A DNA stretch of 64,000 nucleotides. Source: Formosa sp. Hel1_31_208 (GTDB lineage: Bacteria; Bacteroidota; Bacteroidia; Flavobacteriales; Flavobacteriaceae). Shown one piece after another: positions 51,757 through 60,687 of the stretch. The stretch is taken from positions 1,706,501 to 1,770,500 of the forward strand of contig NZ_LT629733.1 of assembly GCF_900104785.1 (NCBI RefSeq), written 5' to 3'. A program made the position numbers and the translations under genes. A model generated the notes under the pieces. It ran no database searches. It was not told where the DNA came from and saw only the letters and a list, made by a program, of their open reading frames with translations. Every line of letters starts with the position of its first letter. Within the stretch, counting starts at the first letter, position 1.

Positions 51757-53502
51757 ATGAAGAGTTTTTTCCGTTTCTATTTATTATTTAGTTTAATTAC
51801 AGTTGCATTTTCCTGTTCTGACGATGATAGTGGCGATTCACAATCCACCGACCCTATTAATATCCAATTTATTAGATTTGGAGATAATCTTGTACCCAGT
51901 TCAGTAGTTCCTAGAACAACGTATTTGGATACAGATAGTAACCGTCAGGTTACCTCTTATTTAAATACTGATATCAGTGGAAATATATTTAAGTTATCAA
52001 AACTAGTAGGAGATGATGGATCCGGTTTATCTAATGTAATTTCATTTGATCAAAATGGAATAATTAATTCCGTGTATCAACAAGACCCTATAACTGGAGT
52101 AATATCCAATAAAGTTTTTGTTTTAGAAGATGAAGCTACTGGCAATGTGTATTTTGGAAATGAAGACGGAGTTCAAGAAATTGCAAGTGGAACATCGTTA
52201 AGCGATTTTGGTAATTTTTTGAATTCTGATGATGATTTGTTAGCGTCAGATGCTCTTAATACAAGTAAAAATATCATTGAAAAACTTCTTTTTTATGGCA
52301 ATGATACCAGCACAAATAGATCAAGTTTAAATTTGGGGGCTCTTTTTATTGGTGCAGTTGCTATAATTGCTATTATGGCGTTAGCAGGATCAGCAACTAT
52401 AACAACTACTGTTGGAGAGCAGATTAATTCTGGAGGAAATTTTTCTGAATGTCAATGGACTAACTCATGTGAATCTGAAAGACGAGCAAACAACGAAGAA
52501 AATTTTTGTTCGATTCCTTATACAGATTTTATTTGTTCTGAAGTAGTCGATGTTACCGAAAGTCCATGCGAAGACTCAGATTTAGAAGTCATCATTGGAG
52601 TCGATCCAGGTAATTTATTAGTGGCGATTGTCAATGGTGATTCTTTAGATTATGATTTTTATTGGTCTACAGGAGAGATAGATACGGGCTCATGTTGTGA
52701 CGATATTACGGTTTCTGAAGATGGAACGTATTACGTTATTGCCGTCGACGATAATGGTTGTGTAGCTTTTGCTTCTGCTACAATTGAAGATGATGTAGAA
52801 GTTGACCCAAGTTTGCTTACTGGAAAAACATGGTATCTCACTGGAGAGACAGAAAATTCAGTAAATATATTTAATCCTGAAAATTGTAATATCACTTTAG
52901 AATTTAATGAAACACAACTATTTTCTACAGAATTTTTTGGTGATGAATGCGAGTCCTCTGATGAAATACCAAGTAACTATGAAGTTAATGGTAACATCAT
53001 TACCGAAACAGCAGAAGGAGATACCTCATTCATTACAATTTTAGAATTGACACCTTTTAAATTAGTATTACAAGAAGTTGACGGCCCGTTTACTTACGTT
53101 GAGACCTATACTAATATTTTTGGAGGATGGTCTTTTTCTGGAAATTCCAATTGCGTTGTTTCTAATGGTGATACTTTTACAGATAATGGATCTGGTGAAC
53201 CTTTAACACTAAATAATAATTATACCGTAGTCTTTCCTGATGATTCTAATGGAAATTATTTATCAAATAGTTTTACTTTTGAAAATAGTATTTTAACTAT
53301 AAATTTAAGTTATCAAGATTTTTTCTCACCGGCATGTGATGGTGTTAATTTTCAAACAGCCATGAACTCCTTGACTCTAACTTATGATAACGCTACAAAT
53401 ACATTTACAGGAACTTCTCAAAGTAGCCGTAATGATGTTATAGGGTCAGATTGTACTCGACTTGGAGAAACTTGTACTGGTACAGTATCGATGACACGAT
53501 AA
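51757..53502 (+). CDS. Surface lipoprotein, tandem paralog 1 (two C-terminal domains)
   Basis: A 581-residue lipoprotein with Cys20 (VAFSC) followed by SDDD, a surface-export signal. The N-terminal beta-rich domain spans about 30-185, followed by a hydrophobic stretch (about 193-218), a Cys-rich part (about 225-270) and an Ig/PKD-like segment with 'VIAVDDNGCVAFASATI' (about 275-345). A lipocalin-like domain (about 350-450, starting 'GKTWYLTGET') comes next, and then an extra domain (about 455-581) that the second copy lacks. A -7 element TACTTTTA lies at 51723-51730. Function unknown. The first about 270 residues are almost identical to the paralog. Confidence 0.75.
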   Translation: MKSFFRFYLLFSLITVAFSCSDDDSGDSQSTDPINIQFIRFGDNLVPSSVVPRTTYLDTDSNRQVTSYLNTDISGNIFKLSKLVGDDGSGLSNVISFDQNGIINSVYQQDPITGVISNKVFVLEDEATGNVYFGNEDGVQEIASGTSLSDFGNFLNSDDDLLASDALNTSKNIIEKLLFYGNDTSTNRSSLNLGALFIGAVAIIAIMALAGSATITTTVGEQINSGGNFSECQWTNSCESERRANNEENFCSIPYTDFICSEVVDVTESPCEDSDLEVIIGVDPGNLLVAIVNGDSLDYDFYWSTGEIDTGSCCDDITVSEDGTYYVIAVDDNGCVAFASATIEDDVEVDPSLLTGKTWYLTGETENSVNIFNPENCNITLEFNETQLFSTEFFGDECESSDEIPSNYEVNGNIITETAEGDTSFITILELTPFKLVLQEVDGPFTYVETYTNIFGGWSFSGNSNCVVSNGDTFTDNGSGEPLTLNNNYTVVFPDDSNGNYLSNSFTFENSILTINLSYQDFFSPACDGVNFQTAMNSLTLTYDNATNTFTGTSQSSRNDVIGSDCTRLGETCTGTVSMTR

Positions 53503-53517
53503 AAAAATGAAACTAAA

Positions 53518-53548
53518 AACCCTTTCAATTTGAAAGGGTTTTTTTTTA
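53518..53548 (+). terminator. Rho-independent terminator after paralog 1
   Basis: AACCCTTTCAA (53518-53528) pairs with TTGAAAGGGTT (53530-53540), followed by seven more T. A near copy of this hairpin follows paralog 2. Confidence 0.85.
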
Positions 53549-53572
53549 TCTCAATTCTGCACCAAGCTGTTT
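53546..53572 (-). repeat. Remnant of the pheT 3' end between the two paralogs
   Basis: 53548-53572 (25 bases, 'atctcaattctgcaccaagc' plus tgttt) is identical to 55141-55165, the last codons of pheT (QLGAELR-stop). After 53572 the match stops. It marks the edge of the unit that was duplicated. Confidence 0.85.
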
Positions 53573-53709
53573 CTGTTTGCTTCTATACCATTATTCAAAC
53601 ACTAAAAATAAGAACTATTCGATGAATGTATTAATATACTGGTTATTAGGTATTGTGAAACACTAAATTTATTTTTAGTTTTAGACTTTAATTAACCAAC
53701 AACTTAATC

Positions 53710-55098
53710 ATGAAGAGTTTTTTCCGTTTCTATTTATTATTTAGTTTAATTACAGTTGCATTTTCTTGTTCTGAGGATGATAGTGGCGATTCACAATCCA
53801 CCGACCCTATTAATATCCAATTTATTAGATTTGGAGATAATCTTGTGCCAAGTTCAGTGGTTCCTAGAACAACGTATTGGGATACAGATAGTAATCGTCA
53901 AGTTACCTCTTATTTAAATACTGATATCAGTGGAAATATATTTAAGTTATCAAAACTAGTAGGAGATGATGGATCCGGTTTATCTAATGTGATTTCATTT
54001 GATCAAAATGGAATAATTAATTCCGTGTATCAACAAGACCCTATAACTGGAGTAATATCCAATAAAGTTTTTGTTTTAGAAGATGAAGCTACTGGCAATG
54101 TGTATTTTGGAAATGAAGACGGAGTTCAAGAAATTGCAAGTGGAACATCGTTAAGCGATTTTGGTAATTTTTTGAATTCTGATGATGATTTGTTAGCGTC
54201 AGATGCTCTTAATACAAGTAAAAATATCATTGAAAAACTTCTTTTTTATGGCAATGATACCAGCACAAATAGATCAAGTTTAAATTTTGGGGCTCTTTTT
54301 ATTGGTGCAGTTGCTATAATTGCTATCATGGCGTTAGCAGGATCAGCAACTATAACAACTACTGTTGGAGAGCAGATTAATTCTGGAGGAAATTTTTCTG
54401 AATGTCAATGGACTAACTCATGTGAATCTGAAAGACGAGCAAACAACGAAGAAAATTTTTGTTCGATTCCTTATACAGATTTTATTTGTTCTGAAGTAGT
54501 CGATGTTACCGAAAGCCCATGCGAAGATTCTAACTTAGAAGTCATCATTGGCGTAGATCCAGGTAATTTATTAGTGGCGATTGTGAATGGAGATTCACTT
54601 GATTATGATTTTTATTGGTCTACAGGAGAAACAGATACGGGCTCATGTTGTGACGATATTACGGTTACTGAAGATGGGACTTATTACGTCATCGCAATAG
54701 ATGATAATGGTTGTGTAGCTTTTGCTTCTGCGACTGTATCTAATGATGAAATAGATCCAAGTTTAATTATTGGCACATGGAAGTTAACCGAGCAAACTGA
54801 AAATGGAGTTAGTACTTTTGATATAAATCAATGTGATAATCTGGTAACGGAAATTTATAATGGTACACAATTAAGTTCTACAGTATATTATGATTCAACT
54901 TCAGAAACAGAAGCGAATGACTGTCTTGCAACAGAAACCATAACCAGTGATTACACAATTGAAGATGGTAATTTCTTATATGATACTTATGAAGGGGATA
55001 CAGATATTTCAGAAATCTTACTGCTAAATGATACGACTTTAGTATTAGAATCAGTAGATGGTCCTTTTACTTATGTCGAGACTTATGCAAGACAATAA
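53710..55098 (+). CDS. Surface lipoprotein, tandem paralog 2 (one C-terminal domain)
   Basis: A 462-residue paralog of the preceding gene. Residues 1 to about 270 differ at only a few positions (for example SEDD for SDDD after Cys20, W for L in 'RTTYWDTD', F for L in 'SLNFGAL'). From about residue 270 on, silent and replacement changes increase. The C-terminal lipocalin-like domain ('GTWKLTEQTENGVSTFD') is homologous but clearly diverged, and the extra final domain is missing. Both end a similar domain in 'VDGPFTYVETY'. Function unknown; the pair may present different C-terminal faces on the same base. Confidence 0.75.
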   Translation: MKSFFRFYLLFSLITVAFSCSEDDSGDSQSTDPINIQFIRFGDNLVPSSVVPRTTYWDTDSNRQVTSYLNTDISGNIFKLSKLVGDDGSGLSNVISFDQNGIINSVYQQDPITGVISNKVFVLEDEATGNVYFGNEDGVQEIASGTSLSDFGNFLNSDDDLLASDALNTSKNIIEKLLFYGNDTSTNRSSLNFGALFIGAVAIIAIMALAGSATITTTVGEQINSGGNFSECQWTNSCESERRANNEENFCSIPYTDFICSEVVDVTESPCEDSNLEVIIGVDPGNLLVAIVNGDSLDYDFYWSTGETDTGSCCDDITVTEDGTYYVIAIDDNGCVAFASATVSNDEIDPSLIIGTWKLTEQTENGVSTFDINQCDNLVTEIYNGTQLSSTVYYDSTSETEANDCLATETITSDYTIEDGNFLYDTYEGDTDISEILLLNDTTLVLESVDGPFTYVETYARQ

Positions 55099-55109
55099 TA
55101 TATGATAAA

Positions 55110-55140
55110 AAAAACCTTTCAATTTGAAAGGGGTTTTTTT
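55110..55140. terminator. Terminator between paralog 2 and pheT
   Basis: AACCTTTCAA (55113-55122) pairs with TTGAAAGG(G)GTT (55124-55134) and is flanked by A and T tracts. It can serve both the plus-strand lipoprotein and the minus-strand pheT. Confidence 0.8.
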
Positions 55141-57565
55141 ATCTCAATTCTGCACCAAGCTGTTTTTCAAAATTAGCTTGAAGCTTATTCATGATTTTAT
55201 CAATTTGTTTATCAGTCAGTGTTTTGTGTTCATCTTGAAGCGTAAAACTTACCGCATAACTTTTTTTGCCTTTTGGAAGGTTCTTACCTTGATACACATC
55301 AAACAAATCGACGTCTTTCAATAATTGCTTTTCAGTTTGCATGGCAATTTTATCGATATCTTCAAAACGCACTTGATCGTCTATTAATAGGGCGAAATCA
55401 CGACGTACTTCAGGGTATTTAGGAATGTCTTTAAATTTAATAGCGTTGTGTTTAGCCATTGAAATGACATTGTCCCAATCGAAATCCGCAAAAAGAACTT
55501 CATGAGAAATACCGAAGTGCTTTAATACCTTTTTATTAATGATACCAAAGTCTACCAACTTCGTTTTTCCTAGTGACAAGCTTATACCTTCACTAAAGAC
55601 GTCATTTTTAATAGGCGACACTTTGTGTCTAGAAAGGCCCAAACGTTCTAAAATACTGCTTACGATTCCCTTTAAATAAAAGAAATCACTCTTTTGTAGT
55701 GGTGCATTCCAGCGTAAGGTACTTTTGTTTCCCGTTAAGAAAATAGACAGATGCTTGAATTCTTCACGAGCCTCATTATAATTGTGGTAGGTTTTTCCAA
55801 ATTCAAAGAGTTTTAAATTATCTCGTTTTCTATTGATGTTGTAACTCACAGCTTCCAAACCAGAAAACAATAAACTTTGTCTCATGACGCTTAAATCATT
55901 GCTCAAAGGATTAAGCATTTCAACATTATGCTCGTCTTTAAGTTGAGCACTCAATGCAATGTACTTTGGTGTTGTTAACGAATTTGATAAAATTTCATAA
56001 AACCCTTGCGCTGCTAATTGATTGCCAATAATATTTCGAAGTTTATAGTCTTCAAATTTCGATGTATTAGAAATAGAGGCATTAAGCTTTTCTGTGGTTT
56101 TGATGTTATTATACCCATAGACACGCAATATTTCTTCAATGACATCAGCTTCACGTTGTACATCGTTCCTGTAAGATGGAACGGTAAGACCTAAACCAGT
56201 TTCTGTGACATTATTTACTTTGATGTCTAACGACGTTAAGATGCTTTTAATGGTTTCCTTAGGAATCTCCTCTCCAATTAATTTCTTGGCATTATCAAAG
56301 CTTAAACGCACTTGAAAATCTTCGATTTTCTTTGGATAGAAATCTAAAACATCACTCGATATTTCTCCGCCAGCAATATCTGCAATTAAAAGTGCTGCAC
56401 GTTTTAAAGCGTAATCTGCAAGGTTAGGATCGATTCCGCGTTCAAAACGGAATGAAGCATCGGTATTCAAACCATGACGCTTGGCTGTTTTCCTAATGCT
56501 TACAGGATTGAAATAAGCACTTTCTAAAAAGATACTAGTGGTATTTTCGGTTACACCAGAATGTGCGCCACCAAAAACTCCAGCAATACACATAGGTTTT
56601 TCGGCATCGCAAATCATGAGATCTTCCGAACTTAGTTCGTGTTCAACATCGTCTAAAGTTGTGAATTTTGTGCCTTCTGGAAGTGTTTTTACAACGACTT
56701 TATTGCCAGAAATCTTTATTGCATCAAAGGCATGTAGAGGCTGTCCTAGTTCGTGTAAAACATAATTTGTGATATCTACGATATTGTTTTTTGGAGCTAA
56801 TCCTATGGCTTTTAAACGATTTTGTAACCAGTTTGGAGAGTCTTCAACCTTAATACCTGTAATGGTCAGCCCACAATAACGAGGCGCAAGCGCATAGTCT
56901 TTCACATCGATATCAATCTTAAGAGTTCTACTGTCGACATGAAAAGAACTCACCGAAGGTGTTATAAGTTCGGTATTGATTTCTTTTTGTAATAATCCAG
57001 CTTTCAAGTCGCGAGCAACGCCAAAGTGACTCATGGCATCAGCGCGATTAGGGGTTAAACCTATTTCGAATACTTGATCGTTTTCTATATTAAAGATGTT
57101 AGCGGCAAGGGTTCCAACTTTTAGTTTTTCATCCAAAACCATAATGCCATCATGGGATTTACCAAGACCTAATTCGTCCTCTGCGCAAATCATTCCATGA
57201 CTTTCTTCGCCGCGAATCTTTCCTTTTTTGATGGTCCAAGCTTCACCAGTTTCGGTGTAAAGCGTAGTGCCAATGGTAGCTACAGGTACTTTTTGCCCCG
57301 CAGCAACATTTGGTGCGCCACATACAATTTGCAAAGGTGCTTCGTTACCAATAGCTACAGTGGTTATTTTTAATCGGTCAGCATTAGGGTGCTGTTCACA
57401 AGTCAATACTTCTCCCACAATAATACCTTCTAATCCGCCTTTTACAGATTGATATGTATCTATGCCTTCAATTTCTAATCCCAGATCGGTTAATAACTCA
57501 CCCGTTTCTTCTGCAGACCAATCGGTTTTTAAAAATTGTTTTAACCAGTTATATGATATCTTCAT
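55139..57565 (-). CDS. pheT: Phenylalanyl-tRNA synthetase beta subunit
   Basis: An 808-residue bacterial PheT of normal length. Domains: N-terminal MKISYNWLKQFL, an EMAP/tRNA-binding OB domain at about 42-150 ('VGEVLTCEQHPNADRL'), B3/B4 editing at about 210-390, B5 at about 405-475, a catalytic-like core at about 480-690, and the C-terminal FDX-ACB anticodon-binding domain ('YPEVRRDFALLIDD'). It charges tRNA-Phe together with PheS, which is not in the window. The 3' end was partly copied into 53546-53572. Confidence 0.97.
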   Translation of the reverse strand: MKISYNWLKQFLKTDWSAEETGELLTDLGLEIEGIDTYQSVKGGLEGIIVGEVLTCEQHPNADRLKITTVAIGNEAPLQIVCGAPNVAAGQKVPVATIGTTLYTETGEAWTIKKGKIRGEESHGMICAEDELGLGKSHDGIMVLDEKLKVGTLAANIFNIENDQVFEIGLTPNRADAMSHFGVARDLKAGLLQKEINTELITPSVSSFHVDSRTLKIDIDVKDYALAPRYCGLTITGIKVEDSPNWLQNRLKAIGLAPKNNIVDITNYVLHELGQPLHAFDAIKISGNKVVVKTLPEGTKFTTLDDVEHELSSEDLMICDAEKPMCIAGVFGGAHSGVTENTTSIFLESAYFNPVSIRKTAKRHGLNTDASFRFERGIDPNLADYALKRAALLIADIAGGEISSDVLDFYPKKIEDFQVRLSFDNAKKLIGEEIPKETIKSILTSLDIKVNNVTETGLGLTVPSYRNDVQREADVIEEILRVYGYNNIKTTEKLNASISNTSKFEDYKLRNIIGNQLAAQGFYEILSNSLTTPKYIALSAQLKDEHNVEMLNPLSNDLSVMRQSLLFSGLEAVSYNINRKRDNLKLFEFGKTYHNYNEAREEFKHLSIFLTGNKSTLRWNAPLQKSDFFYLKGIVSSILERLGLSRHKVSPIKNDVFSEGISLSLGKTKLVDFGIINKKVLKHFGISHEVLFADFDWDNVISMAKHNAIKFKDIPKYPEVRRDFALLIDDQVRFEDIDKIAMQTEKQLLKDVDLFDVYQGKNLPKGKKSYAVSFTLQDEHKTLTDKQIDKIMNKLQANFEKQLGAELR

Positions 57566-57725
57566 TGTCTTAGTTTATCAGGTGTCAAAGATAATAATAC
57601 TATCAAATTCAAGCTCTTGATTTGCATAAAAATTAAACTAAATTGTTATTTTTTTGTACATACAATAGATTTATAAAAGTCTTAAGGATTGGTTAATGAT
57701 TATTAGACAATCTATGTAAGAATCA

Positions 57726-57733
57726 TATATTTG
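57726..57733 (+). promoter_or_regulatory. -7 promoter element of the TlpA-like gene
   Basis: Perfect TATATTTG at 57726-57733, 32 bases before the 57766 ATG. Confidence 0.55.
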
Positions 57734-57765
57734 TCGAGACTACACGTTTTTAAACTAAAAAGAAG

Positions 57766-58983
57766 ATGCGAAAAGTACTGTTATTATCACTCATATGCCT
57801 GTGTTTAAGTTGTAATATTAACCAGCCTGACCCATTGTTGGAAGGTGTTTGGCGAGCTGAATTACAAGTTACAGATACGGAAATACTCCCATTTAATTTT
57901 GAGGTGACCTCTCGTGATGCGTTGAAAATCTTTAATGCAGATGAGGTGATTATGGTGACTGATATTAGTTATTCTAATGATACTGTTGTTTTGAAAACAC
58001 CTGTTTTTGAAGGATATATTGAAGCTGTGGTGGAAAACGGGAAGCTATCAGGTAATTTTATAAAAGAAAATGAAGATCGTATTTTACCTTTTAAAGCAGA
58101 ATTTGGAAACGCTAAACGTTTTGAGACTAAAGAAGGGGTGTCGTCTAATGATATTAGTGGTAATTGGGAAGCTGTTTTTAGTCCTAATAGTGAAGCCGAT
58201 CGATATATTGCTAAAGGTATTTTTGAGCAAGACGGCTTAACTGTGACGGGTACTTTTAGAACTACAACAGGAGATTACAGGTATTTAGAAGGTGTCATGG
58301 ATGGAGATATAATGAAGTTGTCCACTTTTGATGGTGCACATGCGTTTTTGTTTACAGCTAAAGTGACTGATAGTACCATGAGCGGAATGTTCTACTCTGG
58401 AAACCACTGGCAAGAACCTTTTGTTGCCAAACGAAATGAAAGTTATGAATTGCCTGATGCCAACAACTTGACTTTTTTAAAAGAGGGTTATGAGGTATTT
58501 GAGTTTTCATTTCCTGATGCAGAAGGAAACGTGGTCTCACTTACTGATAATCGATTTAAGAATAAGGTTGTGGTTGTGCAAATCATGGGGACATGGTGTC
58601 CTAATTGCCTAGATGAAAGCAAGTATTATTCTGAATTTTATGATATTAATGCTGAAAAGGACCTAGAATTTGTTGCTCTAGCTTTTGAATATGCTAAATC
58701 TGAAGAAAAAGCATTTCAAAGTATCAAGCGCTTGAAGGATGGTATTGGTATTCAATATCCAATATTATTGGCACAATACGGCTCATCTGATAAAGCCGAA
58801 GCACAGCAGAAGCTCCCAATGTTAAATCATGTCTTATCATACCCAACCTCAATATTTATTGATAAAAAAGGGAAGGTGCGAAAAATTCATACGGGCTTTA
58901 ACGGGCCAGCAACAGGTGAAAAGTATATCAGGTTTCAGAATGAATTCGAAAGCTTTATAAACCAGTTGTTAGACGAGAACTAG
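57766..58983 (+). CDS. TlpA-like thiol-disulfide lipoprotein
   Basis: A 405-residue lipoprotein (Cys16, LCLSC). The N-terminal part (about 25-225) has two beta-rich repeats with 'GVWRAELQV' and 'GNWEAVFSP', like the DUF4369-type or lipocalin-like front of TlpA homologs. The C-terminal part (about 240-400) is a TlpA/redoxin domain with C278-P-N-C281 in 'MGTWCPNC' and the cis-Pro segment 'YPTSIFIDKKGKV'. It should act as a periplasmic thiol oxidoreductase, for example in cytochrome or cell-envelope protein maturation. Confidence 0.88.
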   Translation: MRKVLLLSLICLCLSCNINQPDPLLEGVWRAELQVTDTEILPFNFEVTSRDALKIFNADEVIMVTDISYSNDTVVLKTPVFEGYIEAVVENGKLSGNFIKENEDRILPFKAEFGNAKRFETKEGVSSNDISGNWEAVFSPNSEADRYIAKGIFEQDGLTVTGTFRTTTGDYRYLEGVMDGDIMKLSTFDGAHAFLFTAKVTDSTMSGMFYSGNHWQEPFVAKRNESYELPDANNLTFLKEGYEVFEFSFPDAEGNVVSLTDNRFKNKVVVVQIMGTWCPNCLDESKYYSEFYDINAEKDLEFVALAFEYAKSEEKAFQSIKRLKDGIGIQYPILLAQYGSSDKAEAQQKLPMLNHVLSYPTSIFIDKKGKVRKIHTGFNGPATGEKYIRFQNEFESFINQLLDEN

Positions 58984-59019
58984 TCGTTCTAAATCTTATT
59001 TTTAAATAGTAATAATCGC

Positions 59020-60072
59020 CTAATTCTGATCTTTTAAGTCTGATCCTTCAATATATCTTGGTTTTGCTAATTCCGCGTTCCAGCGTTCTGAAATATAATC
59101 GCTTTCCTGAATTCTCGAATCTACTTTTTGAAAGGTCGGATTGTTAATCCACATGGGTTGTGAAGACCAATCGCAATTGATATAGGAGAAGGCTTTGATG
59201 ATGTCTTTATTAGCGGCTATCGTCTCAAAAAACGGAACAAACCATACCTCCCAAATATGTTTCGCAACTTTTGGATTACTTAAATCAGCATTGAAATAAA
59301 GATTGTCTTTTTCTTGTACAGGCGTGGCCTCAGCGATAAACACAGGTTTGTTGTGGCGTCGAGCAAACACTAGCATTTCTTCATCAGGATTGCCAAAGTA
59401 TGAATACGCACACCAATCTACAAGGTCATCACCAGGATACCATGCTTCAAGAGTGTCTTGATCTGAACCATTTCCTTTTGATTGCCAAACAAAGGCAACA
59501 TTGTCAACATTCATGTCATTAAAAATAGAATGGATGCGCTGCCATGCTTTTAGATAATGTTTTTTGTTATAATGATTCCATGACCAACCATCAAATTCAT
59601 ACCCTATTCTTAAAAAAACAGGGCGTTTGGTGCTTTTAATCCATTGCGCGAGTTCTTTGATGAGGTTATCTCGCTCACCTTTTCCTATTTCCTTTTCATG
59701 ATTAACCATTGATAGACCTATGGCTATCATACTATTATTATAGTTTGATTCATTGAGGTAATATTGGGCGCAGTTATCACCAGCTCCCCAATTTGCCTTT
59801 GTTTTTATGCCATCAAGACCTTTATTATCATACCCGAAAGATTCATCTCCTGGCGACATATTGGTATACACTGTAATACCAGCAGGAATTTTAAAGTGAT
59901 CGCTATATCCATTAGAATAGTTATCAAGTCCACCAACCGCTGCTAAATCTTGCCCTACAAATACTAAACAGGCATCATCAGCTGGTTCAAATTTCGCTTT
60001 GCGCTGTTGTCCAAAACTGAATTGCAATGCAACTGCTGAAAACAGGCTTAGTGTAAGGTGTTTTTTAATCAT
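59020..60072 (-). CDS. Secreted glycoside hydrolase, GH26-like
   Basis: A 350-residue exported protein (signal ends at SFGQ). The TIM-barrel-like sequence contains 'RPVFLRIGYEFDGWSWN', with a Glu where the acid/base of GH26 lies (usually RxxHEMNG), and 'KPVFIAEATP', with a Glu at the nucleophile position. 'LVDWCAYSYFGNPDEE' fits the intervening strand. GH26 enzymes cut beta-mannan or beta-1,3-xylan. The assignment rests on the two catalytic-type Glu segments and barrel layout, so the substrate is open. No polysaccharide-utilisation genes adjoin. Confidence 0.65.
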   Translation of the reverse strand: MIKKHLTLSLFSAVALQFSFGQQRKAKFEPADDACLVFVGQDLAAVGGLDNYSNGYSDHFKIPAGITVYTNMSPGDESFGYDNKGLDGIKTKANWGAGDNCAQYYLNESNYNNSMIAIGLSMVNHEKEIGKGERDNLIKELAQWIKSTKRPVFLRIGYEFDGWSWNHYNKKHYLKAWQRIHSIFNDMNVDNVAFVWQSKGNGSDQDTLEAWYPGDDLVDWCAYSYFGNPDEEMLVFARRHNKPVFIAEATPVQEKDNLYFNADLSNPKVAKHIWEVWFVPFFETIAANKDIIKAFSYINCDWSSQPMWINNPTFQKVDSRIQESDYISERWNAELAKPRYIEGSDLKDQN

Positions 60073-60075
60073 AAT

Positions 60076-60663
60076 TTAGCCATGGATGGTTTCAGATGTT
60101 CCGTAGCTTTTAATGAGTTCACCTTCAAAAGCAATTAGTTCTTCCCATCGTTTGTCTACATCAATGTCTTTTCCGTATTTTCTGGCGTAAGTAATGAATG
60201 TTGTATAATGTCCGGCTTCACTCACCATAAGATCATAATAGAACTTAGAGAGTTCTTTGTCTTTAATACGATTGGATAATAGCTTAAAACGTTCGCAGCT
60301 TCTGGCTTCGATCATTGCAGAGAATAGGAGTCGATCAACCATGCTTTGTAGACGATTTCCGCCTGTATTCATGAATTTATAGAGTTGATTTACATAATGG
60401 TCCTTGCGTTCGCGTCCTAGAGTATAACCACGCTTTTTAATAATCTCATGAACCATTTGAAAATGCTCAAGCTCTTCCTTAGCCAATTCCAGTAAATCGG
60501 TGACCAGGTCTTCATATTGAGAATTATGTGTAATTATAGTAATGGCATTTGTGCATGCTTTTTGTTCACACCAAGCATGATCAGATAAGATTTCTTCGAT
60601 ATTCTCTTCTGCGATGGTAGCCCAACGCGGATCAGTTTCTAGTTTTAGGTGGAGCATGCTCAT
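60076..60663 (-). CDS. miaE: tRNA-(ms2io6A)-hydroxylase MiaE-like
   Basis: A 195-residue non-heme di-iron protein. Ferritin-like iron-binding motifs: 'ELAKEELEHFQMV', 'MIEARSCERFKLL' and 'MVSEAGHYTTF' (EAGHY), with a first Glu near the N-terminus. MiaE hydroxylates the isopentenyl group of ms2i6A37 in tRNA using O2. It lies 3 bases after the GH26-like gene's start region (same strand) and 24 bases beyond the FAD oxidoreductase gene. Confidence 0.9.
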   Translation of the reverse strand: MSMLHLKLETDPRWATIAEENIEEILSDHAWCEQKACTNAITIITHNSQYEDLVTDLLELAKEELEHFQMVHEIIKKRGYTLGRERKDHYVNQLYKFMNTGGNRLQSMVDRLLFSAMIEARSCERFKLLSNRIKDKELSKFYYDLMVSEAGHYTTFITYARKYGKDIDVDKRWEELIAFEGELIKSYGTSETIHG

Positions 60664-60687
60664 AGGTGTAATTTTTTATAAAGATAC

